A stretch of DNA of 36,192 bases. It comes from Spirochaetales bacterium (GTDB taxonomy: Bacteria > Spirochaetota > Spirochaetia > DSM-27196 > SLAA01). How positions within the stretch are numbered: position 1 is the stretch's first letter; each line of letters starts with the position of its first letter. Made by a program: the position numbers and the translations under genes. A model generated the notes under the pieces. That model was given only the letters and a program-made list of their open reading frames with translations, ran no database searches and was not told the origin of the DNA. Below, one piece after another: positions 1 to 9,385 of the stretch. The stretch is from NCBI GenBank assembly GCA_007126415.1, contig SLBH01000010.1, positions 1 to 36,192 on the forward strand, read 5' to 3'.

Positions 1-218
1 AGTTGCCCGATGAGGCCGAGCAGTATCTTGAGCGTTTGCTCGAGCTCAGTCCGAGCCGGTGGGAAGCGCAGTTCTTGAAGGCGCGGATGCGCATTATGCA
101 GGGAAGGCCGGAAGAGGCCGTGTCGATCTACGAGCAGATCGCGGATGAAGCCCCCGGCTCTTCAGATCGCGAAGCCGCGCGCGGTAACCTGCGCGAGCTA
201 CGGGAGGCGTCGCAGTGA
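1..218 (+). CDS. TPR-like repeat protein, C-terminal fragment
   Basis: The window opens inside a gene, and only its last 72 or so codons are present; the real start lies upstream. The visible protein is helical and reads like tetratricopeptide repeats. One helix pair carries the pattern AEQYLERLLELSPSRWEA, followed by AQFLKARMRIMQGRPEEAVSIYE, with the small residues and Pro typical of TPR helix ends. Such repeats bind other proteins, but nothing here shows the partner. The stop overlaps the GTG start of dprA (GTGA), so the two genes are probably translated together. A TPR assignment from so short a piece is an inference from pattern only. Confidence 0.6.
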   Translation, partial: LPDEAEQYLERLLELSPSRWEAQFLKARMRIMQGRPEEAVSIYEQIADEAPGSSDREAARGNLRELREASQ

Positions 219-1285
219 GTCGGGAACAGGATCGCATGCTACTGATGCTCGCGCTGAACCGTCGACAGGCGTTCAGCTCGGCCGACAAACGCTATATCGC
301 CGAGATACTGCGCGATACCGTCGATCTCGAGCGGATTCCGGAGCAGGAGCTGAACGAGATGACCGAGGGAGACCTGCTGGATGAGCTCAGCAGCCCGTGG
401 GACCCGCTGCAGCTACTCGCCGAGGCCGAGGAAGAGCTCAGCTTTCTCGAACGCCGGCAGATAGAGGTGGTGGTGTTCGGGCAACGTGAGTATCCGCCGC
501 AGCTACTGGAGCTCTACGATCCGCCTGCGGTGCTGTATCTGCGGGGCCGGTGGCCGGCGCACAGTTGTCCGCAGGTCGCGATAGTGGGTACCCGCCGACC
601 GAGCCCGGCGGCCGAGCGCGCCGCGGTCGCTCTCGGCCGCGGTTTGGCAAGAGCCGGTATACCGGTGGTCTCGGGACTCGCCCGCGGTATCGACGGGGCC
701 TCGCATCGCGGTGCGTTGCAGCTCGACGGTTCTACGGTCGCGGTGCTCGGTTCCGGGATAGACCGCATCTATCCGCCGCAGCATGCGCTGCTTGCGGCGC
801 GCATCGTTGAGGCCGGCGGCGCGATTGTGAGCGAGTACCCAACCGGGTTCGATCCCGACAAGCTGCGCTTTCCGGAGCGAAACCGCATCATCAGCGGGCT
901 CGCGCGCACCGTCGTGATCTGCGAAGCTCCCAAGAATTCCGGAGCGCTCATTACCGCCGAGTACGCGCTGGACCAGGGTCGCGATGTGGTTGTTCATGCC
1001 GCCGGCCTGCGCGGCGTGAAAGGCGCCGGCACGCGCGCGCTCGCGACCGACGGGGCCGCAGTTATCGAGACGGCCGAGGATATTCTTCGCGACTGGGGCT
1101 TGGAGCGCCGCCGCGCCGTGGCCGGATCGGCCGAGCTATCGGCGGCCGAGCTACTGGAGGCCGAGCTAGCGGCGGCCGGCGGCGGCGAGTGTAAGGGCGC
1201 CGGCGAGCGGGGCTCCACCGGCGGCTCGGCCGCGGTTGGGCAAGCCCTGGCTTTGGACCTCATGAAGGAGTTGCACCGGACATGA
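215..1285 (+). CDS. dprA: DNA processing protein DprA (Smf)
   Basis: DprA binds incoming single-stranded DNA during natural transformation and loads RecA on it; many non-competent bacteria also keep the gene. The Rossmann-like core is clear: VAIVGTRRPSP near residue 120, then SGLARGIDGASHRGAL, AVLGSGIDRIYP, RFPERNRIISGL and NSGALITAEYALDQGR. The length of 356 residues is normal. The N-terminal 100 residues are helical and less conserved. The C-terminal 65 residues are Ala/Gly-rich, show no recognisable winged helix, and contain a small 15-base repeat. The GTG start overlaps the preceding stop and the gene ends in an ATGA overlap with xerC. The family is certain; a role in competence here is not shown. 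Confidence 0.95.
   Translation: MSREQDRMLLMLALNRRQAFSSADKRYIAEILRDTVDLERIPEQELNEMTEGDLLDELSSPWDPLQLLAEAEEELSFLERRQIEVVVFGQREYPPQLLELYDPPAVLYLRGRWPAHSCPQVAIVGTRRPSPAAERAAVALGRGLARAGIPVVSGLARGIDGASHRGALQLDGSTVAVLGSGIDRIYPPQHALLAARIVEAGGAIVSEYPTGFDPDKLRFPERNRIISGLARTVVICEAPKNSGALITAEYALDQGRDVVVHAAGLRGVKGAGTRALATDGAAVIETAEDILRDWGLERRRAVAGSAELSAAELLEAELAAAGGGECKGAGERGSTGGSAAVGQALALDLMKELHRT
1130..1174 (+). repeat. 15-base tandem repeat inside dprA (three imperfect copies)
   Basis: Copies begin at 1130, 1145 and 1160, and each starts with GCCGAGCTA. They encode AELSA, AELLE and AELAA in the low-complexity C-terminal tail of DprA. The repeat keeps the reading frame, so copy-number change would only alter tail length. 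Confidence 0.6.
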
Positions 1286-2235
1286 AACGCGAGCTCGACC
1301 AATACCTAGCCTATCTCTCGAGCGTGCGTAACCTGAGCCCCAGCACGATTCGCGCCTACCGGGCCGACCTCAGCGCGTTTCTCGACTGGGTCTCGAGTGA
1401 AGGACTCGCGTACGAAGAGCTGTCGCTTCGCGACGCGCGCGCGTATGTCGCGCACTTAACGCGCAATAATGCGGCCGGAACGTCGGTGAACCGCGCGCTC
1501 TCGGCGCTCAAGGGGTTCTATCGGCATCTCGTTCGTGTGGGTGCGCGCGAATCATCACCGTTCGACGGCGTGCGCAGCCAGACGAACCGGCGTAGACTGC
1601 CCGAGTTTCTGTTTGAGCAAGAGATGCAGCGCGTACTCGAGATAGACGGCACCGGTTTCCTCGATCTGCGAGATCGGGTGTTGCTCGAGGTACTGTACTC
1701 CGCCGGAGTGCGCATCAGCGAATGCGTTGGGATTAACGTGACCGACCTCAACCTCACGCGCAAGACCGTTGTGGTGCACGGCAAAGGGCGTAAGGACCGC
1801 GCGGTGTTTCTCGGCGATCCTGCGCTTGCGGCGGTAAAAGAGTATCTGCCGATGCGCGAAGCCTTTCTGCGGCGCAAAGGCTTGAGGCATGAACAGGCGT
1901 TGTTGTTAAACAGCCGAGGTGGTAGGCTGTCGGCGAGGGGTGCGGCCGAGATCGTGCATAAGCGTGTCGAACGTGCCGATACGAGCAAGCATGTCACTCC
2001 GCACACGTTTCGGCATAGTTTCGCCACGCACGTGCTCGAGCACGGCGCCGATATACGCGTGGTGCAGGAGTTGTTGGGGCACTCGAGCCTCTCGACAACG
2101 CAGATCTATACGCATATGGGGCTCGGAGCGTTGCGCGAGATCTATGCACTGGCGCACCCGCACGGAACGCGACGCACGAAAAACGGAAATAAGGAAGCAT
2201 TATGGGAACACAAGGGAACAAACGCCAAGAGGTAA
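1282..2235 (+). CDS. xerC: Tyrosine recombinase XerC/CodV
   Basis: This is a site-specific tyrosine recombinase that resolves chromosome dimers at dif, usually together with XerD. The N-terminal SAM-like DNA-binding domain spans about residues 1-90 (NLSPSTIRAYRADLSAF). The catalytic domain holds all active-site residues: R144 (GVRISE), K168 (HGKGRKDR), H241 and R244 (HTFRHSFATH), H267 (LGHSSLSTTQ) and the nucleophile Y276 (IYTHM). The length of 317 residues is slightly above the usual 295-300. The extra tail after the IYALAHPH motif is encoded over the hslV ribosome-binding site and first codons, a 34-base overlap. The ATGA junction with dprA and the following hslVU match the Bacillus codV-codW-codX arrangement. 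It could be called XerD-like, but context favours XerC/CodV. Confidence 0.95.
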   Translation: MKRELDQYLAYLSSVRNLSPSTIRAYRADLSAFLDWVSSEGLAYEELSLRDARAYVAHLTRNNAAGTSVNRALSALKGFYRHLVRVGARESSPFDGVRSQTNRRRLPEFLFEQEMQRVLEIDGTGFLDLRDRVLLEVLYSAGVRISECVGINVTDLNLTRKTVVVHGKGRKDRAVFLGDPALAAVKEYLPMREAFLRRKGLRHEQALLLNSRGGRLSARGAAEIVHKRVERADTSKHVTPHTFRHSFATHVLEHGADIRVVQELLGHSSLSTTQIYTHMGLGALREIYALAHPHGTRRTKNGNKEALWEHKGTNAKR

Positions 2236-2755
2236 GGTCCACAACGGTGGTCGCGGTTCGCCACAACGGCGCGATCGCGATGGCCGGCGACGGACAGGTC
2301 ACCATGGGCGATACCGTCTTGAAGGGTACCGCGCGTAAGGTGCGCAAGATTTACGACGACAGGATTCTGGTGGGCTTCGCGGGAGCTACCGCCGACGCAT
2401 TTACGCTGTTTGAACGGTTCGAGGGCAAGGTCAAGGAGTACTCAGGAGATATAACGCGTGGGGCGGTTGAGCTCGCAAAGGAGTGGCGTACCGATCGAAT
2501 GCTTCGCCGTTTAGAAGCGCTGCTGTTGGTAGCCGACAAGGACAAGATCCTCGAGATCACCGGTAACGGCGATGTCGTTGAGCCCGATTACGGCGTGATA
2601 GCGATTGGGTCGGGCGGGGCGTATGCGCAGGCCGCTGCGCGTGCGTACCTCGATTCCTCATCGCTGAGCGCGCGCGAGATCGCCGAGCGTTCGTTGCAGA
2701 TTGCGGCCGATATCTGCATCTACACCAACTCCCAGATAGTGGTGGAGGAGATCAC

Positions 2756-2759
<4 letters not shown>
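2202..2759 (+). CDS. hslV: HslV (ClpQ) peptidase subunit of the HslUV protease
   Basis: HslV forms the two-ring proteolytic core of the cytoplasmic HslUV protease and cuts proteins unfolded by HslU. It is an N-terminal-nucleophile threonine hydrolase. Here the conserved TTVVAVRHNG block begins at residue 14, so a 13-residue propeptide ending in Arg-Ser must be removed to free the catalytic Thr. The following AGDGQVTMGDTVLKGTARKVRKI stretch is diagnostic (two conserved blocks read together). The length of 185 residues fits. The AAGGAAG ribosome-binding site at about 2191-2197 supports ATG 2202 even though it lies inside xerC. The stop overlaps the hslU start by ATGA. Confidence 0.96.
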
Positions 2760-4204
<1,445 letters not shown>

Positions 4205-4218
4205 CGCGGCGTTCGGGA

Positions 4219-4257
4219 GCCGTTCGGGGAAAGGGTGCCGTGCGGGGCCCGAACGGC
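4219..4257. repeat. Inverted repeat between hslU and flgB
   Basis: Two perfect 10-base arms, GCCGTTCGGG (4219-4228) and CCCGAACGGC (4248-4257), flank a 19-base GC-rich spacer. A third partial copy of CGTTCGGG lies just before the left arm. The arms can form a stable stem in RNA. No run of T follows, so it is not a standard intrinsic terminator. It could be a processing site, an attenuator or a protein-binding palindrome at the junction of protease and flagellar genes. Confidence 0.6.
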
Positions 4258-4354
4258 CGGAAGCCGAGCAGCGGCGAAATAAGGACTTAGCGTGTGCGCT
4301 ATATCGGCCGAAACTAGAAAACGATGAAGACTCGTGAACGAGGAGCATACAACA

Positions 4355-4774
4355 ATGTTTAGTGGTAATACCTTCGGACGGACGGCCGATATATTACACC
4401 GGTCTATGGACGTGAGTCTGATGCGTCAGGACGTGATCGCCGACAATATCGCGAACTCAGACACGCCGAACTTCCGGCGCAGCGTCGTGAACTTCGAGAC
4501 GCAACTTCGCGACGCGCTCGAAAGCGAGCGTCCGCCGCGCTTCCGGGAGCGTCTTACAAACGAGCGCCACATTCCGTTCCACCGCCCGACCGATTATCGC
4601 TCGGTGCGCCCGGTACGGCAGCTCGACTACTTCACACAGACCAAGAACAACGGAAACAACGTCGATATCGAGGAAGAGACCATGAACCAGCTGCAGAACC
4701 AGCTGATGTACACCATGATGTCGAACTCCTTGAACTCCGAGTTTCGCCGTGTGAATCTGGTGCTGCGAGGATAG
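4355..4774 (+). CDS. flgB: Flagellar rod protein FlgB
   Basis: FlgB is a proximal rod subunit in the periplasm, exported by the flagellar type III system. The rod signature appears near the N-terminus (MRQDVIADNIANSDTPNFRR), and the C-terminus is the usual amphipathic helix. A GTG at 4334 would add seven residues (MNEEHTT). ATG 4355 is preferred because AGGAG at 4341-4345 is well placed for it and the protein then begins MFSGNTFGRT, as flagellar rod proteins commonly do. The length is 139 residues. A 30-base stretch over the signature is identical to one in flgC. This is the first gene of the flagellar array. Confidence 0.95.
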   Translation: MFSGNTFGRTADILHRSMDVSLMRQDVIADNIANSDTPNFRRSVVNFETQLRDALESERPPRFRERLTNERHIPFHRPTDYRSVRPVRQLDYFTQTKNNGNNVDIEEETMNQLQNQLMYTMMSNSLNSEFRRVNLVLRG

Positions 4775-4787
4775 GGGGTAACCGAGT

Positions 4788-5246
4788 ATGGGCATGTTTT
4801 CGAGCATTAACACCGCCTCGAGCGGACTCACTGCGCAACGCTTGCGACAGGACGTGATCGCCGACAATATCGCGAACGTCAATACCACCAGGACTACCGA
4901 AGGCGGTCCGTTCCGTAGGAGCCGAGTGGTGATGCGCCCGCGTGTAGACCAGCCTTACTGGAGGACGCCGTTTCTGCCGCGTCCGCTCGATCACGGCGTC
5001 GGCAATGGGGTGCGAGTTACCAGTGTAGAGAAAGACATGGACGCCGACCCGCGTCTGGTTTGGGACCCCACGCACCCCGACGCTATACAGTCGGGGCCAA
5101 ACGAAGGCTACGTCGAGATGCCGAATGTCAACGTCGTAAGCGAGATGACCGACATGATCTCGGCTTCGCGCTCTTACGAAGCCAATCTTTCGGTAATAGA
5201 CGGAGCTAAGAACATGTTCGAGCGCGCGCTCGACATCGGTAGGTAA
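4788..5246 (+). CDS. flgC: Flagellar rod protein FlgC
   Basis: FlgC is a proximal rod subunit that stacks with FlgB and FlgF. It is 152 residues long. The N-terminal rod motif LRQDVIADNIANVNTT and the C-terminal block NVVSEMTDMISASRSYEANL are typical of the family. ATG 4788 follows GGGGTAACCGAGT; a second in-frame ATG at 4794 is also possible. It lies 13 bases after flgB and 18 bases before fliE. Confidence 0.96.
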   Translation: MGMFSSINTASSGLTAQRLRQDVIADNIANVNTTRTTEGGPFRRSRVVMRPRVDQPYWRTPFLPRPLDHGVGNGVRVTSVEKDMDADPRLVWDPTHPDAIQSGPNEGYVEMPNVNVVSEMTDMISASRSYEANLSVIDGAKNMFERALDIGR

Positions 5247-5264
5247 GAGAGCGGGAGGTACTAG

Positions 5265-5591
5265 ATGAACGTGTTTGGACCAGAGCAGGCCGGGGGGCAT
5301 ATCATACAACTGCACCGCACGAACCCGGGGCATCTGCCCGGGAAGTTCGACGCGGCGCCGAGCGAACGCGCCGAGGGCTTCGCGGGAATGCTGTTCGAGA
5401 GCCTCGACGGAGTGAACCGCCGGCAGCATCAGCACGCCGATCTTTCGGTGCAGGCGCTTGTTGATCCGGACTCGGTCAATCCGCACGATGTAACGATAGC
5501 CGGAGCAAAGGCGGAGATGTCTTTGAATATAACCAAGAATGTTGTCGATAGAGTGATTCGCGCGTACCGCGATATCACGACGGTCCGATAG
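5265..5591 (+). CDS. fliE: Flagellar hook-basal body protein FliE
   Basis: FliE links the MS ring to the rod. The protein is 108 residues, as expected. The second half carries the conserved region: FAGMLFESLDGVNRRQHQ, a central ALVDPDSVNPHDVTIAGAKAE (two adjoining blocks), and the terminal SLNITKNVVDRVIRAYRDI, which resembles the FliE C-terminal helix. GGGAGG before the ATG is a good ribosome-binding site. Its place between flgC and fliF is the standard order. Confidence 0.93.
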   Translation: MNVFGPEQAGGHIIQLHRTNPGHLPGKFDAAPSERAEGFAGMLFESLDGVNRRQHQHADLSVQALVDPDSVNPHDVTIAGAKAEMSLNITKNVVDRVIRAYRDITTVR

Positions 5592-5640
5592 GTAGCCGCC
5601 GATGTAGACGGAGCTTTTTCGGAATACTGGGAGGGGAACA

Positions 5641-7347
5641 ATGAGAGAGTGGCTCAGAAAGGCGTTCGGCCAGATATCCGGCCTCTGGACGCAATGGAAG
5701 CCCGTACAAAAGGCAATTTTCGCGAGCGTCATCGGTGTCGCAGTTCTGGGTATCGTGCTGTTGGTAACGTTCAGCGCGCGACCCAGCATGGTTCCTCTTC
5801 TCAGCAGGCCGGTCACCGACGACGCAGTGCTCGACCGCATCGCGCTGCGGCTCGATGAGGAGCGAATCGAGTACCGCATCACCGGCGATAACCTCATTAT
5901 GGTGGAGGATCAGCGCACCGCGCAGCGCGCCCGCACGATCTTGGTCCGTGAGAACCTGGTACCCAGCGAGGCCGATCCGTGGGATCTCTTCGATGTGGAG
6001 CGCTGGACCCAGACCGATTTCGAGCGCAACGTGAACCTGCGGCGCTCGATCACCAGACAGCTCGAGCAGCATATCACCGCGCTAGAGGATATAGACTCCG
6101 CGAGCGTTACCCTTGTGCTGCCGGAACGCGAGTTGTTTCTCGAGGATCAGGCGCCGGTCACCGCCTCGGTTATCGTGAGCCCCCGACCCGGAAGCGATTT
6201 TCGTGAGAATCGCGCCAAGGTCGAAGGCATCGAACGGCTGATACAGCTTGCGGTCGAGGACCTGCAGCCCGAGAACATCACGATCACCGACCGGCGCGGA
6301 ATAGTGCTGAACGACTTCGAGCGCATGCAGGACTTTGATGAGCTGGAGTTAACTCGCCGTGAGCTCGCGCTGATGCGCGACAAAGAGCGCGAGTATCGCG
6401 AAGCGATCATCGACGCGCTGCGGCAGATCTACGGTTCCGACCGCGTCAAGATTCTCAACATCGACGTCGATCTCGATCTCGGGAAGCGCACCACCGAGAC
6501 CGAGGAGCACTTTCCGATCACCACACGGCCGAACAATCCGCTCACCCCGTTCGATGACTCCGAGTTCGTACTTTCGATCCCGCGCTCTTCGGAGCAGCTG
6601 AGTGAGGAGTACCGTGGAACCGGCTTCAACCCGCAAGGGCCTCCCGGACAGGAGGGGCAAACGCCGCCGGCGTATCGAGATCTCGAGGGTCTAATCGGCG
6701 AGTGGTCGAGTAGCGAGGACCGCACCAATTACGAGATCAACACCCGCCGAATTCTCGAGCGCGGCAGCCCCAGCATTCGGCGTATCACCGCGAGCGTCGC
6801 GCTGGACGGTCGCTGGGAGCGCCGGTATACTGAGGATGGAGACGTTATCTTTAACCCCGACGGAAGCATCGCGCGCGATTACATCCCTGTGGAGGACGGT
6901 GATCTCGAGACCGCTGAGGATCTTGTGCGGCACGCGGTGGGGTTCAGCGAGGAACGCGGCGACAGCGTGACGGTGCGCAACGTACAGTTCGACCGAAGCG
7001 ATATGTTCGCCGAGGAAGACGCCGAGTACCGGCGTCGCCGTCAGATTCAGATGATCATCCTCTACAGCCTGATCGGTATCGCCGCGATCCTCGTGATTTT
7101 TATCGCGTTTCGGCTCATATCGCGCGAGATCGAGCGTCGAAGGCGGCTCAAGGAAGAGGAGCTCGCGAGGCAGCACCAGGCGATGCGCGAGGCGGCGTTA
7201 CGGAGCGCCGAGGAAGAAGGAACCGAAGTCGAGATGTCGGTCGAGGAGCGTGCTCGGCTCGAGATGCAAGAGAACGCGATCAATATGGCGCGTGAGCATC
7301 CCGAAGACGTGGCACAGCTCATACGCACCTGGTTGATGGAGGAGTAG
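5641..7347 (+). CDS. fliF: Flagellar MS-ring protein FliF
   Basis: FliF forms the MS ring in the inner membrane and is the platform for rod, export gate and switch. It is 568 residues with one membrane segment near residues 25-45 and a second near 470-490 (MIILYSLIGIAAILVIFIAF). Between them lie the YscJ-like ring-building motifs, with the typical stretch LVPSEADPWDLFDVERWTQT. The cytoplasmic C-terminus ends EHPEDVAQLIRTWLMEE, the classic FliG-binding helix. A strong GGGAGGGGAA site precedes the ATG. Confidence 0.98.
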   Translation: MREWLRKAFGQISGLWTQWKPVQKAIFASVIGVAVLGIVLLVTFSARPSMVPLLSRPVTDDAVLDRIALRLDEERIEYRITGDNLIMVEDQRTAQRARTILVRENLVPSEADPWDLFDVERWTQTDFERNVNLRRSITRQLEQHITALEDIDSASVTLVLPERELFLEDQAPVTASVIVSPRPGSDFRENRAKVEGIERLIQLAVEDLQPENITITDRRGIVLNDFERMQDFDELELTRRELALMRDKEREYREAIIDALRQIYGSDRVKILNIDVDLDLGKRTTETEEHFPITTRPNNPLTPFDDSEFVLSIPRSSEQLSEEYRGTGFNPQGPPGQEGQTPPAYRDLEGLIGEWSSSEDRTNYEINTRRILERGSPSIRRITASVALDGRWERRYTEDGDVIFNPDGSIARDYIPVEDGDLETAEDLVRHAVGFSEERGDSVTVRNVQFDRSDMFAEEDAEYRRRRQIQMIILYSLIGIAAILVIFIAFRLISREIERRRRLKEEELARQHQAMREAALRSAEEEGTEVEMSVEERARLEMQENAINMAREHPEDVAQLIRTWLMEE

Positions 7348-7350
7348 GGT

Positions 7351-8418
7351 ATGGCCAAAGCACGAGGTGGTGCAGCCGCCGGCGCCCAGCAACAACAGAA
7401 AAAAGGCAGCGGTCAGAAGAAGGAGCTCAACGGCCGGCAGAAGGCCGCAATCTTTCTTGTTACACTCGGCAGCGAGATCTCCTCCGAGATCTTCAAGCAT
7501 ATGCGAGAGGACGAGATAGAGACCCTGACCTTCGAGATCGCACGGCTTGAAAGTATCGATTCCGAAGACCGTGACCGGGTTCTGCAAGAGTTTCAGGAAC
7601 TCATGATGGCGCAGGACTTCATCACGAGCGGCGGTATCGATTACGCGCGTGAGTTGCTCGAGAAGTCGCTGGGGTCGCAGAAGGCGGTCGACATCATCAA
7701 TCGCCTTACCTCGAGTCTCCAGGTGCGGCCGTTCGATTTCATTCGACGAACCGACCCGACGCACCTCTTGAACTTCATCCAACAGGAGCATCCGCAGACG
7801 ATTGCGCTGATTCTCGCGTACCTCGAGCCGCAGAAGGCGTCGATCATTCTCTCGAGCCTGCCGCACGATATTCAGTCCGATGTTGCAAAGCGAATCGCAA
7901 CGATGGACCGCACCTCGCCGGAAGTGCTCCGCGAGGTAGAACGCGTGCTCGAGAAGAAGCTCTCCACGCTCTCTAGCGAGGACTACACAGCCGCGGGCGG
8001 TGTCGAGAGTATCGTCGAGATTCTCAACCTGGTAGACCGCTCCACCGAGAAGACAATCATCGAGAGTCTCGAGGAAGAGGATCCGGAGCTCGCCGAGGAC
8101 ATCAAGAAGCGCATGTTCGTGTTCGAGGATATCGTTATGCTCGACGATCGCGCGATACAGAAGGTGCTGCGTGAGGTCGATACCTCCGAGCTTGCGAAAG
8201 CGCTCAAATCTGTCGATACCGAAGTACAGGACAAGATCTTTCGCAACATGTCGAAGCGCGCAGCGACGTTGCTCAAGGAAGACATGGAGTACATGGGCCC
8301 GATTCGCATGAAGGACGTCGAAGAGTCACAGCAGAAGATAGTTTCGATCATCCGCAAACTCGAAGAGCAAGGCGAGATTGTGGTTGCGCGTGCCGGCGAA
8401 GACGAACTGGTGGTGTAG
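7351..8418 (+). CDS. fliG: Flagellar motor switch protein FliG
   Basis: FliG sits on FliF and takes torque from the MotA stator. It is 355 residues. A Gly/Ala/Gln/Lys-rich, probably flexible leader of about 28 residues precedes the folded part, which begins at LNGRQKAAIFLVTLGSE. The middle domain holds the EHPQTIALILAYL motif near residue 146. The C-terminal domain (FVFEDIVMLDDRAIQKVLREV) carries the alternating charges that contact MotA. Only one fliG is visible here; several spirochaetes have a second copy elsewhere. It starts three bases after the fliF stop. Confidence 0.98.
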   Translation: MAKARGGAAAGAQQQQKKGSGQKKELNGRQKAAIFLVTLGSEISSEIFKHMREDEIETLTFEIARLESIDSEDRDRVLQEFQELMMAQDFITSGGIDYARELLEKSLGSQKAVDIINRLTSSLQVRPFDFIRRTDPTHLLNFIQQEHPQTIALILAYLEPQKASIILSSLPHDIQSDVAKRIATMDRTSPEVLREVERVLEKKLSTLSSEDYTAAGGVESIVEILNLVDRSTEKTIIESLEEEDPELAEDIKKRMFVFEDIVMLDDRAIQKVLREVDTSELAKALKSVDTEVQDKIFRNMSKRAATLLKEDMEYMGPIRMKDVEESQQKIVSIIRKLEEQGEIVVARAGEDELVV

Positions 8419-8427
8419 GAAACGAGT

Positions 8428-9345
8428 ATGGCGAAGAACGTGTTCCGCTCAGGCGAGGTTGCGGTGTCTCAGAGCCGTGTTTTCATTCCCGCGCCGGAGC
8501 AGCGCATTGCTCCGGTCACGATCGACGAAGCCCCGGAGCCCGAGGAGTACAGCGGTCCTACCGCCGACGACCTTAGGCGCGAGGCCGAGGAGTTCAAAAA
8601 GCAGTGGGACGCCGAGCGCGAGAAGATGATCGCCGAGGCTCGCGAGGAAGCAGAACGTATCGTCGCCGAAGCCGAGCAGACCGCGTTCGACGAGGTCAAG
8701 AAGAAGAACGAACAGGCCCATCAGGTTAAGCACGAGGGCGAGCAGGAAGCCGAGCGCATCAAGCAGGAGGCTCAGCAGCAAGCTGAGCAAATTGTGCAGG
8801 AGGCGGAGCAAAAGGCTCGCCAAACCGAAACCGGCGCGTTTGAACGTGGACGTAAGGAAGGGCACGAGCAAGGTTTTCGGGAAGGGCATGCCGAGGCCGA
8901 GCGCGTGATCGAGCGCCTGCACACTATACTCAACCGCGCGATAGATCGCCGCAAGCAAATTCTCGAGGAAAGCGAGTCGCAGATCGTGCACCTGGTGCTG
9001 GAGATCTCAAAGAAGGTCGTGAAGGTCCTTTCCGAGAACCAGAAGAACATCGTGATCAACAACGTGGTGCAGGCGTTGCAGAAACTCAAGGCCAAGTCGG
9101 ACGTGATTGTGCGCGTAAACTTCGCCGACCTCGAGATGACGAGCAAACATGTAGAGACCATCGTTGAGCGTATCGAGCGTGTGGGCAACATCACGGTGGC
9201 CGAGGATTCGTCGGTTGACCCGGGAGGCTGTGTGATAGAAACCGATTTCGGTGAGATAGACGCGCGAATATCGTCGCAGCTGCGCGAGATAGAAGACCGC
9301 ATTCTGGAGCTCGCACCGATTCGAACGTACCAGCGCCAGGAGTGA
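8428..9345 (+). CDS. fliH: Flagellar export apparatus protein FliH
   Basis: FliH is the peripheral stalk-like regulator of the FliI ATPase and tethers it to the C-ring. The protein (305 residues) has a long Glu/Gln/Lys/Ala coiled coil from about residue 45 to 130. A GxxxGxxxGxxxG run (GRKEGHEQGFREG) near residue 136 is a hallmark of FliH. A conserved C-terminal domain follows (EISKKVVKVLSENQ and VIVRVNFADLE). It lies nine bases after fliG and 40 bases before fliI. It is longer than enteric FliH (about 235) because of the extended coil. Confidence 0.95.
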   Translation: MAKNVFRSGEVAVSQSRVFIPAPEQRIAPVTIDEAPEPEEYSGPTADDLRREAEEFKKQWDAEREKMIAEAREEAERIVAEAEQTAFDEVKKKNEQAHQVKHEGEQEAERIKQEAQQQAEQIVQEAEQKARQTETGAFERGRKEGHEQGFREGHAEAERVIERLHTILNRAIDRRKQILEESESQIVHLVLEISKKVVKVLSENQKNIVINNVVQALQKLKAKSDVIVRVNFADLEMTSKHVETIVERIERVGNITVAEDSSVDPGGCVIETDFGEIDARISSQLREIEDRILELAPIRTYQRQE

Positions 9346-9385
9346 TTGCCCGGCGCGCGCCGTGTACGGGAAGGAGGGGCCCGTC

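Noticed and set aside
4219..4257. Inverted repeat as an intrinsic terminator after hslU
   Set aside because: The stem is strong but has a long 19-base loop and no following T-run, so it is listed only as an inverted repeat.
4300..4310. TATATC followed by GCCG as a possible flgB promoter (sigma-70 or sigma-28)
   Set aside because: No acceptable -35 element at 16-18 bases, and the sigma-28 pattern would need several mismatches and wrong spacing.
4632..5897. Minus-strand frame of 421 codons across flgB-flgC-fliE-fliF
   Set aside because: Antisense to four well-supported genes, no family motif, and typical of high-GC shadow frames.
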